Below are positions 22,555 to 34,954 of a stretch of 64,000 nucleotides of DNA, piece by piece (within the stretch, counting starts at the first letter, position 1; every line of letters starts with the position of its first letter). Position numbers and translations under genes: made by a program. Source of the DNA: Haematobia irritans (taxonomy: Eukaryota > Arthropoda > Insecta > Diptera > Muscidae); NCBI RefSeq assembly GCF_050003625.1, contig NC_134400.1, positions 226,402,085-226,466,084 of the forward strand, given 5' to 3'. Under the pieces are notes generated by a model that made no database searches, was not told the DNA's origin, and saw only the letters and a list, made by a program, of their open reading frames with translations.

Positions 22555-23605
22555 TCTCTTTTCCTTTGCCACTGTCAATTCATCGATTTGAGTGCAGTTG
22601 GCTGGGTTTATTTTGAGCGTGCTTCCTCTTACTTCATTCGTTAAAAAGTATTTCCTTTAATAGCAAATAAACTCGAATTTATTAAAAGCGATGCAACGGT
22701 TGCCTCCGCTTTTTTATTTGCCTTTAAAGAAAATTCTTCAGTAAAACTTCGTTTGTCTAAAATTTCATTCCTCAGAAAAGAAAACTCTTTTCTGTGTCTA
22801 CTCGACTGATGCGGACTTACTTTTCATGTTTCGGACTGTTATGAGGATGTATATCAGTGTCATTGTCCTGGTGGTAATCTAAACATACCAAGTAATCAAA
22901 TTGTTTAACAACAACACACACAGCATATAAACAACCACACACAAAGAACTCTCCAAAACACATTTACATGACAATTCAATTATAGTGCAATTTTTCAGAT
23001 TACTAACAAAAATTCGAAGCAAAACATGAACAAATAACTACACCACAAACAATTATGATTACGAATACTGAGTAAAAATATGCAAATATTTTCCCAACTT
23101 TTGAAATATCTTAAAGGCTTGCCAGGCTGAAAAGCGATTAGCCAGAGTAATTGAACTGGAATTGAGTTGACGAGAAAGGAAATTCAAACTCCGTTTGTTT
23201 CCATTCTCTCACCCCCATTTTGTGACCCAATCAAAACAAAGAAACCACGTACTACAAATTATTCCATTTATTAGATAAATTGCCAATAATCTCAGGCGAT
23301 TAAGCGGCATATTTTTATTGTCATTACATCCATGGAGCTTTGATGGCAACATTGATTGGTAAAAACAAACTGAAGATTATGTCGTTAGATCATAAATATC
23401 ATAAATTGTCACCATTTTATCGTTTTTTTGTTGTCTACGTTTTACGAAAATTACATTCCATTAAAATAATGCGATATTCACTCAAATGGATAAATGCAAG
23501 GGAATTGATGTGAATACAAACAATCTTCATATAGCATTTTTACCTTCGTCATGGATTCTTGGTAAAGGTAACAACATTTTTTAAAATCCATAAATATTTA
23601 CACTA
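22555..23605. other. No gene recognised; unassigned sequence
   Basis: Contains at 22737-22795 the block ACTTCGTTTGTCTAAAATTT with CTCAGAAAAGAAAACTC, which is repeated at 53326-53380. Otherwise it is unique-looking AT-rich sequence. Confidence 0.5.
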
Positions 23606-24721
23606 CACAGAAAAAAAAGTGTCTCGTAAATTTAAGAAAATTTTTACAATAATTTATTACAAGAATTTTCCAGAATTTTAGTTCATTTTTCGAATCTTTA
23701 ACGAAAATTAACTACTCGAAAGGAAATTTTACAAACTCTAAGTAGCAATCGTTTAGTTCATAGCCTACAAAATACGACGGAAATTTCCTTAAAAATTTTC
23801 TTAACTGGTAGTTAATAATTCTTTCGTCATACTATAAAACTACTTATGAAATGTAAAATACTTTCTAAGTAATAAGTGTAATTTACTATAAAGAGTTTTT
23901 GTATGAGAAAATATTTTTTTTACGAAAATTGAACTTGAAAGCGGATAGCAATTTCTTACTGGCAATTCCTATAGTTAATAATAGTTGGTAAAACATTTCT
24001 CAATGAAATATTTTTAGTTCACATGTAATTAAATTTATAGACATTTTCGTCAAAAATGGGTAGATATCATTTCATGAAGTTTTTGCTAATTTGAAGTTAA
24101 AAGTTTCATCGTTATACTGATATGCATTTAAGAGTATTGTTTTTAGAGTAAATTGTGGACAGTTGCGATGAACTAATGCATAGTACAGAGATGTTTCTCC
24201 ACAAAGTGGAATATGTTTAATGTAAAGATGATGTTACTTGAAAATTTTTTTGAGAGTGAGAGCATGCAATGCAATAATGAGAAATGGTAGCGAGTGATGG
24301 GGATGTTGTGTATGTCTGAGCGTGGGGTTGTTTTTATTTTTGTTGTTTCAGGGGTTTGTGTGTGTGTTTATTATTCGCGAATGGTTTATTTGGCTGGATG
24401 AGGTGTTGTTTTCAATGAAGGCACATGTGTTTTTGTTGTTGTAGAAATGTTTTGGTTTTGCTTGGTTTTGTTTGGCATGCTTCAGTTGTATAGTTGGCGT
24501 TGGCATGGGCTGTTGCACCTTTTTAGCAAGTATGTAACAAGGGAATATAAAGGTATGGAATATTTTGGTTTTTTGAGACATATATTGGTGTTTGTATATT
24601 AAAACTTTTAAATGAAAGTTATTAATATTTTAGCGATGAGGTGTACAATGACGAAGTGATGATCGGTAGCTTAGAAAAAAGTTATTAAGAATGTTCAATA
24701 TTTAGGAAAAAATGCTGAAAT

Positions 24722-25500
24722 GAAAAGTATATCGAAATTGTTTTATCTAATTTAATTTTTATTATTCAATGTAAAAAATAAATATTCAATTTCAGAGTAA
24801 CTCCAGATGAATTTGGAAAATTGTTTGTTACACCTCAGCGTATAGTTTAATCATAAATAGGTAAGTGTTCTTTTTTCAATGTGGTTTTCTTTTAAAAAAT
24901 AATATTCTTTATGTATATTATTATTTGCTAATTATTACTATTATTATTTTTTACCAGTTTCATTTTTTTTCTTTGTTGTAAAAAATATTTAATTTAAGAG
25001 CAACCCCAGATGGATTCGGGCAAATTTTTATATTTCTCCTCAGCTTATAGTTTAATAGAGAAGTGGTAAGTTTTCTTTTTAAAAATTGGCTTTCTTTTCA
25101 CTAGAATATTTACGTTTTTATGACCTTTTTATTATCAAAATTACAGGTTTTTAATACCTTATTTTAGTATTACTTTAATCAAATATTTTTGGAAACCAAT
25201 TTAATATTTTTAATGTTAAAAAACAAATATTTAATTTCAGAATAACAATTTGGAAACATTTTTATGAATTGGTAAGCTTTCTTTAACATTCTTTTAACCA
25301 GAATATTTACTTTTTTATGCATATTATTTCTTTAATTAGATCTTTTGGAAACCAATTTAATGTTTTTTATTTAATGTAAAAAATAAATATTTAATTTCAG
25401 AGTAACCCCAAATGAATTTCGATAACTTTTTAACCTCAGCGTACAATTTAATAGAGAATTGGTAAGTTTTATACTAAAACTTTGGCTTTCTTTTAACAAG
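24722..25500 (+). repeat. Fourfold tandem repeat of an exon-intron unit (190-206 bases)
   Basis: The donor-like GTAAG recurs at 24861, 25066, 25272 and 25462. Each is preceded by a related exon-like block and followed by related intron-like sequence (GGCTTTCTTTT, AGAATATTTA). Units 1, 3 and 4 have ATATTCAATTTCAG or ATATTTAATTTCAG as acceptor; unit 2 has ATTTAATTTAAG. Unit 3 has lost much of the exon body. Confidence 0.8.
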
Positions 25501-25850
25501 AATATTTATTGTATTATGTCCTTCACATGGATAACAATACAATTTTATGAGTTAATATATTACTTTATTCATTATTTCTCTAATTGTTTCAGGTACAAAC
25601 TGTATGAGGTACGTTTATCTTAGAAAAGTTGAATTCCTTACACCATTTAATAAAATGCCCCCAAATACGGTAAGTTACAAGCTAATTTAAAGAGTTAAAA
25701 AATTATATTTTATTATATTGTTAATTTTTAACAATTTTCATTATTCCTTCCATTTTTTCCAGCAAGATATGTGAAAAATATACTTACGATGAATAAAAAA
25801 CTAAGGAAAAGTCAAAATGTCCAAAAACCGAGTTAAAATAAACTACTTTC
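24796..25850 (+). other. Candidate small spliced transcription unit with tandem mini-exons
   Basis: Predicted exons are 24796-24860, 24999-25065, 25241-25271, 25401-25461, 25593-25669 and 25763 to a poly-A site soon after AATAAA at 25792 or 25837. Each internal boundary has AG/GTAAG-type sites; the last two introns end TTGTTTCAG and TTTTTTCCAG. Exons 2 and 4 hold short related frames: MDSGKFLYFSSAYSLIEKW from 25010 and MNFDNFLTSAYNLIENW from 25412. Splicing exon 4 to exon 5 extends the frame by YKLYEVRLS to a stop, giving 26 residues. Unit 1 has a broken version and unit 3 has none. No first exon or promoter was identified. It may be a long non-coding RNA, a micropeptide gene, a decayed gene, or splice-like repeats of a transposon. 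Confidence 0.4.
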
Positions 25851-26333
25851 TTGTTTCACGTGGTCATAATTTTTATTCACATAAACATTGTATTAAGAAC
25901 TTTCATCATAAGTTTTTATAATAAAGTACTTTTGCTTAAAGAAAGTTTAATTTTAATGTATGGAAATTTTCATAATAGTAAAACGGTTTGTTGTTCCTTT
26001 AATTATTTAATTTCTCTGTACTGTGGAATGATTGATTTAAAAATAGTTTAGTCGTCGACATTTTAAAGAGACTGTTAACCAATTTTTATTATCGGGTTTG
26101 CCAAAAAATAAGCAAGTAAACTAAAATAATACTGACTTTTTAACTTGGTAGGGGTATATAAATCTTATGGTGTTGTAAAAATGAACTAAAATACAATGTT
26201 ATGGATTAACTAAAATTTAAGAGAATTATAAACTAGACAAGTTGAAAAAAATCTTAAGGGCTAAATCATGGTCAATATTACTACAGTTTAGTTCATTTTG
26301 CAATGGAAAAGGGTTCACTGTTTTTTCAGTGTA

Positions 26334-27141
26334 TGGGCCTCTTTATTAAGAAGTTCATTGCTTCTTGAAACAATTGGCTTTAATTTACCAGTGCGATGTT
26401 TGCGTCAATTTGAGTTCTTTAATATACCTTTACATGGTAGTAACTATGCCAATCATGAACCAATCTTGAGAGCACTTAAAGAGTTTAATAAATTGAATAG
26501 CTTGCATGATTTGGACTTTGCAATGCCCTTAACTACCTTTCACTACCGAAATAAACCTAATGTTAAAAACTTTTATTTTTCATCTGTTTTTACTTGTACT
26601 AACAGAATGTAGAACAAAAATTGTCATTTTGAAAATCTACCTCAATTACTTCAAGAGCAATATGAGCCTGTTCTGAAAACTTGATTCATGAATTGTGACC
26701 AAATGGTCTTACGAAAATAAGCCCTATTCAGCCTATATCTTTCAAAGTGTGATAAAAAGTACCTAAAAGTACCTAAAAGAACCCGTAAAAGTATCAGCTA
26801 TAGTTTTTGTATAAACGTCCATTTACTAAAAACATACAGTAGAAAAATTGTCTTTAAATTTCTTATTTTTCGTTTATTGTTAAAGAAGTTTATAAAACTG
26901 TATTTTAGACCTCACCAATATGGACAATATTTATAGCTTATTTAGATTAACGCCTCTACTTTAAAATAACAACGTGACATAAATCGAAACTAAGTGGGAA
27001 AATAGAATTTGGTGTCTTTTTCGAATGTCCTTCTAAGTGGACATCGGTAGTGAAAGGGTTAAATAAGTTTAGCTCTACTTTAGATTTAATTTGCATTTAA
27101 TTGTAATCCATAGACTTAATAAATAAATAAATAAATAAATA
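26334..27141 (+). mobile_element. 3' remnant of a non-LTR retrotransposon
   Basis: The frame at 26298-26612 contains QFEFFNIPLHGSNYANHEP, then ILRALKEFNKLNSLHDLDF and PLTTFHYR. This resembles the extreme C-terminus of insect non-LTR reverse transcriptases (a pattern of the type FNIP-H-TNYG-NEP-R--R-FN). About 500 bases of 3' UTR follow, ending with TAGACTTAATAAATAAATAAA repeats at 27119-27141, a typical AAAT tail. The reverse transcriptase core is missing, so the copy is strongly 5'-truncated. No target duplication was found. Confidence 0.5.
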
Positions 27142-27790
27142 GTGGCTTGAGTTCGGGAAGTTTTTCGATTTTTTCCCTTATAAGAAAACTAAATTCTTGC
27201 GACATTTAGCATTTCAATTTTCGTTGATACCTGCACAATTGGTATCATTGACATAATTTATTTTTATCCGAAAAAATAATTCTTTCCTCCCAAACGAAAT
27301 TTTAGACAAACAAAGTTCGTAAGTATATACTTTTTGTGATAAAGGTTTATTCTTTTCCAGGATGTAAAAACAATTTCATAAAGGCAAACTCAAAAAATAT
27401 ATATTCCTGATATGTTCGGAAGATTCCGAAAAAATGTTCCACATTACATTGTAGTATATTAAATTTTGAACTGTAAAATGTGTCTTATTAAAGACCTAAA
27501 GTCAGAAAAGAACAGTGTTTGATATAAACGAAATGGACTGTGTTGTTGTTTCAAAAATAACTTTTTTTATTGAAAAAATAAAAATTTTGTAACAAACGAA
27601 TTTTTTTGGTGATAAAAGTTTAAAATTTTCGAAGCAATTCAAAAAACTCTAACAAAAGAAAAAACGTTTTCGGTACACGTTTTCCAAACGTTTTTTTTTT
27701 TCTTTGCGTGTAGACATCGTCAGAGTTGTCTGTCTCCAGCGATGCTGGTGAAAGGTGATAATAAATCCCGAGAAGTTGAAAAAAATATAA
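27142..27790. other. AT-rich sequence with MITE-like blocks, no gene
   Basis: Holds the dispersed block CCTCCCAAACGAAATTTTAG at about 27290 and a TTTCTTTGCGTGTA terminus near 27700 that resembles the right end of the element at 30000-32463. Confidence 0.5.
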
Positions 27791-28099
27791 TAGGTTAGGT
27801 TAGGTATAGTGGCAGTCCGATATTTCAGGCTCACTTGGACTATTCTTATCACTGAGTGCTGCCCGATTCTAAATTAAGCTCAATGACAAGGGACCTCCTT
27901 TTAATGGTCGGGCACGAACGGCATTCCACATTGCAGTGAAACCACTTAGAGAAGCTTTGAAACACTCAGAAATGTCACCACCATTACTGCGAGGAGATAA
28001 GCTATCGCAGAAAATCTTTTTGATGTTTGGTCGAAACTGGGTTTGAACCCACGAACCTGTATATGAAGGCGGGCATGCTAACCCTTGCACTACGGTGAC
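27791..28099 (-). mobile_element. tRNA-derived SINE, copy S3
   Basis: Plus-strand start TAGGTTAGGTTAGGT, then GGCAGTCCGATATTTCAGGC. It has lost about 30 bases around the GTCCATTGTGATACC stretch of other copies and carries many substitutions. It ends at the tRNA-like head CTAACCCTTGCACTACGGTG. No clear target duplication. Confidence 0.8.
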
Positions 28100-28103
28100 A
28101 ATG

Positions 28104-29997
28104 GTTAGCAAATAATTAAGAAATCCAAGCCTTCAGTGAAATTTGTAAAGTTTTCTGAAATGATACTGGATTCGTGTAGCACAGTAAAGATACACTCGCT
28201 TATGTTCTGGAAATGTGAAAGATGCACTCGTTCTGATCAACTTATCGTTGAAAATGTTGATGGAAATTATGGAAAAGATGGCCCTCGCCAAAGAATAAAA
28301 CATTCTCTGAACATTTTTATGAAGCGAATTAACATCTGTGATTTTTTACTGAAACAAAAATCTATCGAACCATTTCTGAAGTGAACAGCAACAGGAGGAT
28401 AAGATATGACAAAGACCATGGTTCAAGTTCAACAAATTGTTACAAGGCCAGGATTGACGCCTCGAATGTTTATGCTGATTGTTTGTTGTGTTTAGCGGTC
28501 GAACGATTGATTCTGCACTTCTGTCAACGACTGATGAGATTGAAGCAAGTATGTTTGGTTAAATAAACCCGAAATAAACCAATCGCGCTATTCTTTTTTG
28601 TCGCAGTTTCATACAATTTTTACCTTGCTACACTGTAGTTTTTTAATAGGTTCCTATTACTCATAAATAAATTATTCTTATATTTATGTAGCAATTCACG
28701 AAATGAGATGAATCTCCCGGGTGATTTTTAAGATGACGGTGATTATTACCAAAGTGTTTTGCTACAAATCCTTTACGTGGAAATTCCCAAAAGGCATAAA
28801 AATGAAAATCTGCGTTATGCCAAGTTGAACGCAAATGTCAAAAATCTTAGTCACTGAAAGTAGAAAATGAAGTGAGATGTCTACCAACAAAACACTGAAT
28901 TCCTCATGAAAAAAAAAATTAAGCATTCGGATAAACAGTTGCTGTTTTCTTGCAGTCAATACCACTGGCTTATTAAGTAGTGCGGCGAATATTTTGCAAG
29001 ACGAACGAATTTGGACGTACAGACAGTCAGATGCCCGTACATTCTTCCAGTGTTCAAACAGACGCTACGGCAGACAGATAAACAAACGGACGGACACACT
29101 TAGTCATTTTGGTTGATTTCTTTTTTATTTTTGGTTAGAGAGTGAATGCGTGAAAATGGAAAAATGCGGTTGTTGGCTGCTTTATTTGCTTTTGTTGTTG
29201 TTGTTGTTGTTATTGTTTTCATTTTCATTTTATTTATTTCAAACAAATTTTCATTTAATTTTTCATATCAAGTGTTAGATTCATGCTTGTATGAATGATA
29301 TTTATCGAACCATACCATTTGTGTATTTGCTTGTGAGTCATATTCAAATAGGCATGATAGAAATGTATTTGCCATTCGGGGTAAAAAATGTATCTTTTTA
29401 TCTCTAAATACCCCAGGTGTAATAATATTGAATAGCTTGAGTATATGCTTACTAGAAATATTAGTTTTAGACCCCACAGAGTAACCCTCCCAAGTCGATC
29501 AATTAGATAGAAAACGGGTTGTAACGATCATATTCGAAAAGCCAAATAATATTATTGGAGCTTTTTTGTAATGACCATGTGACACTTTCTTCGCAATAAT
29601 GATCCCGCAGCGAACATAGTGACCATGAAGCGTCAGCGTCATAAAATAAAAAATAATTCCTTATTTGTCTCAGTGGAAAATTTCGTGCAAGAAAATATCA
29701 ACTAGTACTAGAATGTCGTGCAGAATGCAAATTTTGTGTATAAAGCTTCTTTTCGCCGCAAACAAGTCATAAAAGAAATGACCACGAAAACAAATGTACA
29801 TGGTATTTGTAATCATGTAATGGTTCCAGTTATATCAGCACATAAACGATGAAAATACTCTTTTCGCTGCAAATAAAAACTAATTGCACTAAGGGACCGA
29901 ACCGGCCGAAGAATTGGCTTGGGCATTCCACGTCAAGAGCCCGATTAACCCAAGACGAAGCTTTTATAATAATTTATTTCATATTTCATATCCTCCT
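28104..29997. other. No gene recognised; unassigned sequence
   Basis: Two neighbouring open frames (28136-28384 and 28381-28566) have no recognisable motif. A TTG-repeat microsatellite lies at about 29190-29210. CGGACGGACAC-type simple sequence occurs near 29090. Nothing else was supported. Confidence 0.45.
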
Positions 29998-29999
29998 TA

Positions 30000-32463
30000 C
30001 ACGCACAGAAAAAAACATGTTTGGACATGGTTGCCGCATCCATTTAATGCTTATCTAGAGTATGTAATTGTCGCGAAAACCATGTATTTTGTCTTTGTAA
30101 AGATAATTTTCGAGCGAAGAAAAATATATGTTGGCAATAAGCATTTAAGTGGTTCTCAAATGCCGCAAACATGTTCTATTATTTAAATGATAGAATTTGA
30201 GACTATTACAGGGTCGGGAAAATCATGTAGCTGACCATCCATTTTTTTTTACTTTTTTGCAGGGAAAAAAGTATTTTTATATGTTAGGAATAGACATGTC
30301 TAGAACCATTACATGGCCATAAAATGTAAATTTTTTTACATTTAATTTTTTAACTTTTTTGCAGCGAAAAGAATTTTATAAAAGCATTGAGCAGATACAC
30401 ACGATTTTCATTTTGCGCGTCAGTCGTGTGTTGATTGTTTCTTGGAATGGACGGAGAATACGGAATTACTGTGTTTTGTGTTAATTTATTTATTCAGAAG
30501 TGGCACGTGGTTTTATGTGAAGACAAAAAAAAAGGGAAGTGTAATTGAAAACAAGTATATACGGCCGTAAGTTCGGCCAGGCCGAATCGTATGTACCCTC
30601 CACCATGGATTGCGTAGAAACTTCTACGAAAGACTGTCATCCACAATCGAATTACTTGGGTTGTGGTATCTTAAAACTTCTTAACATCGTTTTCTAAATT
30701 GTGAGTTAGTCCATACGTGATATATATTAGACAAAAAAGTTATGTATAGGTAACATAAGTCTACAAATAATTACGAATCGACATGGAAATTGAAATTTTG
30801 GGGTCGCTTATGTGTGGGCTATATAGAATTATGAACTTGATATGGACCAATTTTTGTGTGATTGGGGATCGATTTATCTGAGGGCTATATATAACTATCG
30901 ACCGATATGGACCTAGTTAGGCATGGTTGTTAACGGCCATATACTAGCACAATGTATCAAATTTCAACTGACTTGGATGAAATTTGCTCCTCCAAGAGGC
31001 TCCAAAACCAAATCTGGCGATCGGTTTATATGGGGGCTATATTGATTATGGACTGATATGGACCACTTTTGGCATGGTTGTTAAATATCATATACTACCA
31101 CCACGTACCAAATTTCAACCAGATCGGATGAATTTTTCTTCTCCAAAAAGCACAGGAGGTCAAATCGTGGGATCGGTTTATATGGGGGCTATATGTAATT
31201 ATGGACCGATGTGGACCAATTTGGTTGTTAGAGACCATATAGTAACACCATGTACCAAATTTCAGCCGGATCGGATGGAATTTGCTTCTCTTAGAGCAAT
31301 CGCAAGCCAAATTTGGGGGTCCGTTTATATGGGGGCTATACGTAAACGTGAACCGATATGGACCAATTTTTGCATGGTTGTTAGAGACCATATATTAACA
31401 CCATGTACCAAATTTCAGCCGGATCGGATGAAATTTGCTTCTCTTAGAGGCCTCGCAAGCCATATCGGAGGATCGGTTTATATGGGGGCTATATATAATT
31501 ATGGACCGATGTGGACCAATTTTTGCATGGTTGTTAGAGACCATATACTGACACCATGTACCAAATTTGACTCTCTTAGAGCAATCGCAAGCCAAATTTG
31601 GCGGTCCGTTTATATGGGGGCTATACGTAAAAGTGGGCCGATATGGGCCATTTGCAATACCATTCTACCTACATCAATAACAACTACTTGTGTCAAGTTT
31701 CAAGTCGATAGCTTGTTTCGTTCGGAAGTTACGTGATTTCGACAGACGGACGGACGGACGGACGGACATGCTCAGATCGACTCAGAATTTCACCACGACC
31801 CAGAATATATATTTTATGGGGTCTTAGAGCAATATTTCGATGTGTTACAAACGGAATGACAAAGTTAATAGACCCCCATCCTATGGTGGAGGGTATAAAA
31901 ATGTACCTGTTTTTTGTTCTGTTTTTTGATATATTGTATAATTTATTTTTATTTGCAATTACATGATGTCTGCGTTGGTACTTTGGATGGGCACGAAGTA
32001 AATATGGAATAATTTACTTATTATTGAAATTGAACCAAAATAGAGTGTTTAAAAATATATGATGTTTGCTTGCACGACATTATAAATACAAATAAACAAT
32101 GAATTAGTTTATAAATAAATAAAGTTAATTTTGTGTTTTCTTTTCTCAAGTGGCGTCCTTTTCTCGACGACGAAAAAAGTTTTTTCATAAAGATCAAAAC
32201 ATTTTAGGTTGTGACCATGTTCTTTTAACTGGAAGAATACCATAACATTTTAGATCCTGACCATTGTCTTTTAATGGAAACAATTTTTTTTATCAATATA
32301 AAAACATTTTAGATGAGGACAATTTTATTTTTCTTAGAACCATGTTCACTGAGCCAACTTGGTTGCAGGTGAAAATGTTACATGGTCGCCAGCAAAAATA
32401 GCTCCTATCTTATTATTTTGCTCTTCGAATATGATTGTGACAATAATGTTTCTTCTTTGCGTG
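30000..32463. mobile_element. Candidate TIR element (CACGCA ends) holding Helentron-like R2a
   Basis: The left end CACGCACAGAAAAAAACATG and the inverted right end CACGCAAAGAAGAAACATTA agree at about 15 of 20 bases and are flanked by TA (29998-29999, 32464-32465). Near the right end, imperfect repeats of ACATTTTAGATCCTGACCAT occur. A close relative of the right terminus sits at 52690 (ACGCAAAGAAAGAAACATG). Confidence 0.45.
30551..31898 (-). mobile_element. Helentron/DINE-1-like element R2a
   Basis: Left (3') end ACAAGTATATACGGCC, hairpin TTCGGCCAGGCCGAA at 30572-30586, then ACCCTCCACCAT. The right end carries the inverted ATGGTGGAGGGTAT. Central repeats of 153 bases (GGTTTATATGGGGGCTATA start) give a 250-residue open frame at 30984-31736 that is a by-product of the period. 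GACGGACGGACGG simple sequence occurs at 31745-31767. Confidence 0.75.
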
Positions 32464-32984
32464 TATGGAAAATACAAGACTTCGTGCCCAATAAAATCGA
32501 GAAGAGTAAAAAACCAATATTAGAAAATGAAATGGATTCATATATTACGGAGCCGACGGAGCTATGAAACGGTAACATATTTGAATATTGGAATAGTTCT
32601 CCTTTTGGACATTTAAGAGCAGCGGCAATAAAATAATGAAGCGCTCCACCACAAGTGTGACATTTTTTTGAAGTAAATTAAAAAGTTTAGATATAATCGT
32701 TGAAAAGCTTATCATAAATTCGTGTTAATTTGCTCTTAAAGAAAATACATAAAATGGGATTTTCGTTTATTTAGAATTTCGTTTCGGAGAAAAGTATATT
32801 TTTTTTTTGTACAATACTTTTCCCGAGAACGGGCAAATTCGACCATTTTTCTCCCATTAGAGGATCATTTAAATTCGTATTGCAACCTTCTACACAGCCA
32901 GAAAACTCTTTTCACAAAGACCAAATATGCTATTTCTGCGACAATTAAATGCTCTCGAAAAGAATTAAATAACTGCGTAAACAT
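32464..32984. other. No gene recognised
   Basis: AT-rich flank including one more copy of the dispersed GAATTTCGTTTCGGAG-type block near 32775. Confidence 0.45.
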
Positions 32985-33663
32985 TAGAGGTCTGCACAAT
33001 TCCATTTGTAAATGCAGAGTACACGTGTACTTGCTACATGAGTACATCTATTTGAGAGAGTCGCAAAACTATTGGTACACATTTTGATGAACACCAAAAG
33101 CCACGAGTAACTTCTTGTTGCTACTCTGATGTCTTCACTTCCAACAAACACATATTCCTCTTTCCCTCTTATTAAAGTGTACTCAGAGTGATCACGTCGA
33201 GTATGTTGCGAGAAGAAAACTTCATAGAGTACTCCATGTACCTCGTGCAGTTTCAGAAATACAAAAAAACAGTTACTCTCCATAATATATGTTTTGGTTT
33301 GTTATAAAGAACGGCAAACGTTAAGGTAAGTGTGTGACATACATAAATATATGAAATATGTGATATACATACATATCTATGGTTAATAATAATGGAAAGT
33401 TTTGCTTCGCACATAACTGAGAAATACTTGTGGTACCACGTGGAGTGAAGAGAATCCATGTTGTACTTTTTCTCAAGTACTTACATTTTTATTGTTCCTT
33501 TTTTTCGGAACACATATTGTTTCGGATAAGTACTTGGTGGTATTTGACAAGCAAGTGTTCTCTTCACTTCACTACTTGCGCTCTGAGAGAAAGACAGTGT
33601 ATGTACTATATTCGACAGCGAATTGCAAACATGTAGTGAAAAGTTATTCGATGCAGACCTCTA
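32985..33663. mobile_element. hAT-type MITE with perfect TIR and target duplication
   Basis: TIR TAGAGGTCTGCA is perfect over 12 bases at both ends. The 8-base target duplication GTAAACAT at 32977-32984 and 33664-33671 is perfect. The interior has repeated GAAGTGAAGAGAAC-like and ACTCTGA-like motifs in both orientations and no transposase. The open frames listed within it are not genes. Confidence 0.88.
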
Positions 33664-33671
33664 GTAAACAT

Positions 33672-34954
33672 ATCCAAACATAATTTGTTATCTCTTTTTC
33701 TATTCACTAAAATGCATCCAATAATTTGAACTCCACCATTCAAAATCATATCACCCTTTTGTATTGCAAGTGTGTTAAAGAGTAGGTCCAATTCCTATGT
33801 TAATTGGCACTCTTCCAATTTGTTTATTTAGTTCTTCTCTAAATGGTGTTTGGCTTTTTTTGTTGTTGCATTTTTTTTTTTTTTGCTCCACAATTCATAT
33901 TCAGTTCATTTCTAAATGTGTTTTTAAAAAATGCTTCTGTTCCCACCAAAAAAAGAAATATGGTGAAAAGTTTGTTGGTCTATCAGTCGGTGCAAATGCT
34001 GTTGTGTACAACAGATGAACAATACTTCATATTTTGCTATTTCAATTTATTTTCAAAAACAAACGGTACTGCTAATTGAAAAAAGTTAAAAAAAATAAAG
34101 AAATTGAATAAAAAATCGAATTTCAATTGGGAATTTTCAAAAGCACCCCAGTAATTATGTGATTACAAACAACCATCGGGGGAAAGTTATGGTTGGGTTT
34201 ACAAAAACTTTTTAGTCTTTGGCCTAAACTGGGTTAGAATCTACAACACTTTGCCCCTTTGGTGGCACCCTAGACAGACTTTGTCTAACTAATTTTACAT
34301 TTAAATATAATTTTATTTGGGCACAACGATTACTTTATTACTGTGCAAGAGAAAGGGCCTAAATGAATGAAGGCCCTTACTGTAGTGCTTTTGTTTTCAT
34401 TTTTGTTTTGTTTGTTCTAAAATAGATGATGGCCACGACCACGGCAACTTTTTACCATCCTTTCGAGCTAAGTAGCAGCAGGTCATAATCGGCCTCTGTA
34501 AATATCTTTTACGATATGACCATTTCGGCATTATGTCTGCGAATGGGACATGGTGTCTTATGTTTTCGTTCAATGTTGATGACACTGCTGATGTTTTTTG
34601 CCTTTTAACAACGTCATCAAGAATTGTCGCTGCTACCATTTGGCAAACTTTGCTGAATGTTAGCATCATCGTCACAAAATGACGGACGGACACACGCAAG
34701 TGAATATTTCTGACACATTTTTCATCTTCCTACAGCTTTGGAGACAGAAACTTTACCGTGTTGTGCTTTTAATTTAATGGCGCTTAAAACACAAACGCCG
34801 CACCAGTTGTTGCCGTGCCAAAGTGCCACCGAAGAATTTGCCTAACAGGCAGTCAAGCAACCTGCATGCAGCCTATATTCCTCCCCCCATCCCACTCCCC
34901 ATCGAGCAACTTTGATACGAGCCACCACTAGCTTCGAATGACAATGGAACATTG
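33672..34954. other. No gene recognised; unassigned sequence
   Basis: 34400-34920 is GC-richer than average and could be conserved non-coding sequence. The minus-strand frame at 34397-34699 has no recognised motif. Confidence 0.45.

Larger units (their letters stand above)
23606..26331. mobile_element. Candidate TIR element (CACWGAAAAAA ends) containing the mini-exon array
   Basis: The left end CACAGAAAAAAAAGTG and the inverted right end CACTGAAAAAACAGTG agree at 13 of 16 bases and are flanked by TA on both sides (23604-23605, 26332-26333). TTTTAGTTCATTTTT occurs near both ends in inverted orientation. No transposase was seen. The two ends may instead belong to separate MITEs; the same terminus occurs alone at 38631. 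Confidence 0.35.

Noticed and set aside
26298..26612. A 104-residue frame as a host gene
   Set aside because: Its C-terminal part matches the pattern of non-LTR reverse transcriptase tails and is followed by an AAAT tail; the N-terminal residues read across the end of a different element.
30984..31736. A 250-residue open frame that looks like a repeat protein
   Set aside because: It lies entirely inside Helentron-like R2a and is the 153-base tandem repeat read in a frame that stays open because the period is a multiple of three. There is no start or splice context, and R1 and R2 copies elsewhere are broken.
32984..33283. Overlapping frames of 60-99 residues at 32865-33791
   Set aside because: They lie within or across a MITE with exact TIRs and target duplication and run on both strands, so they are chance frames.
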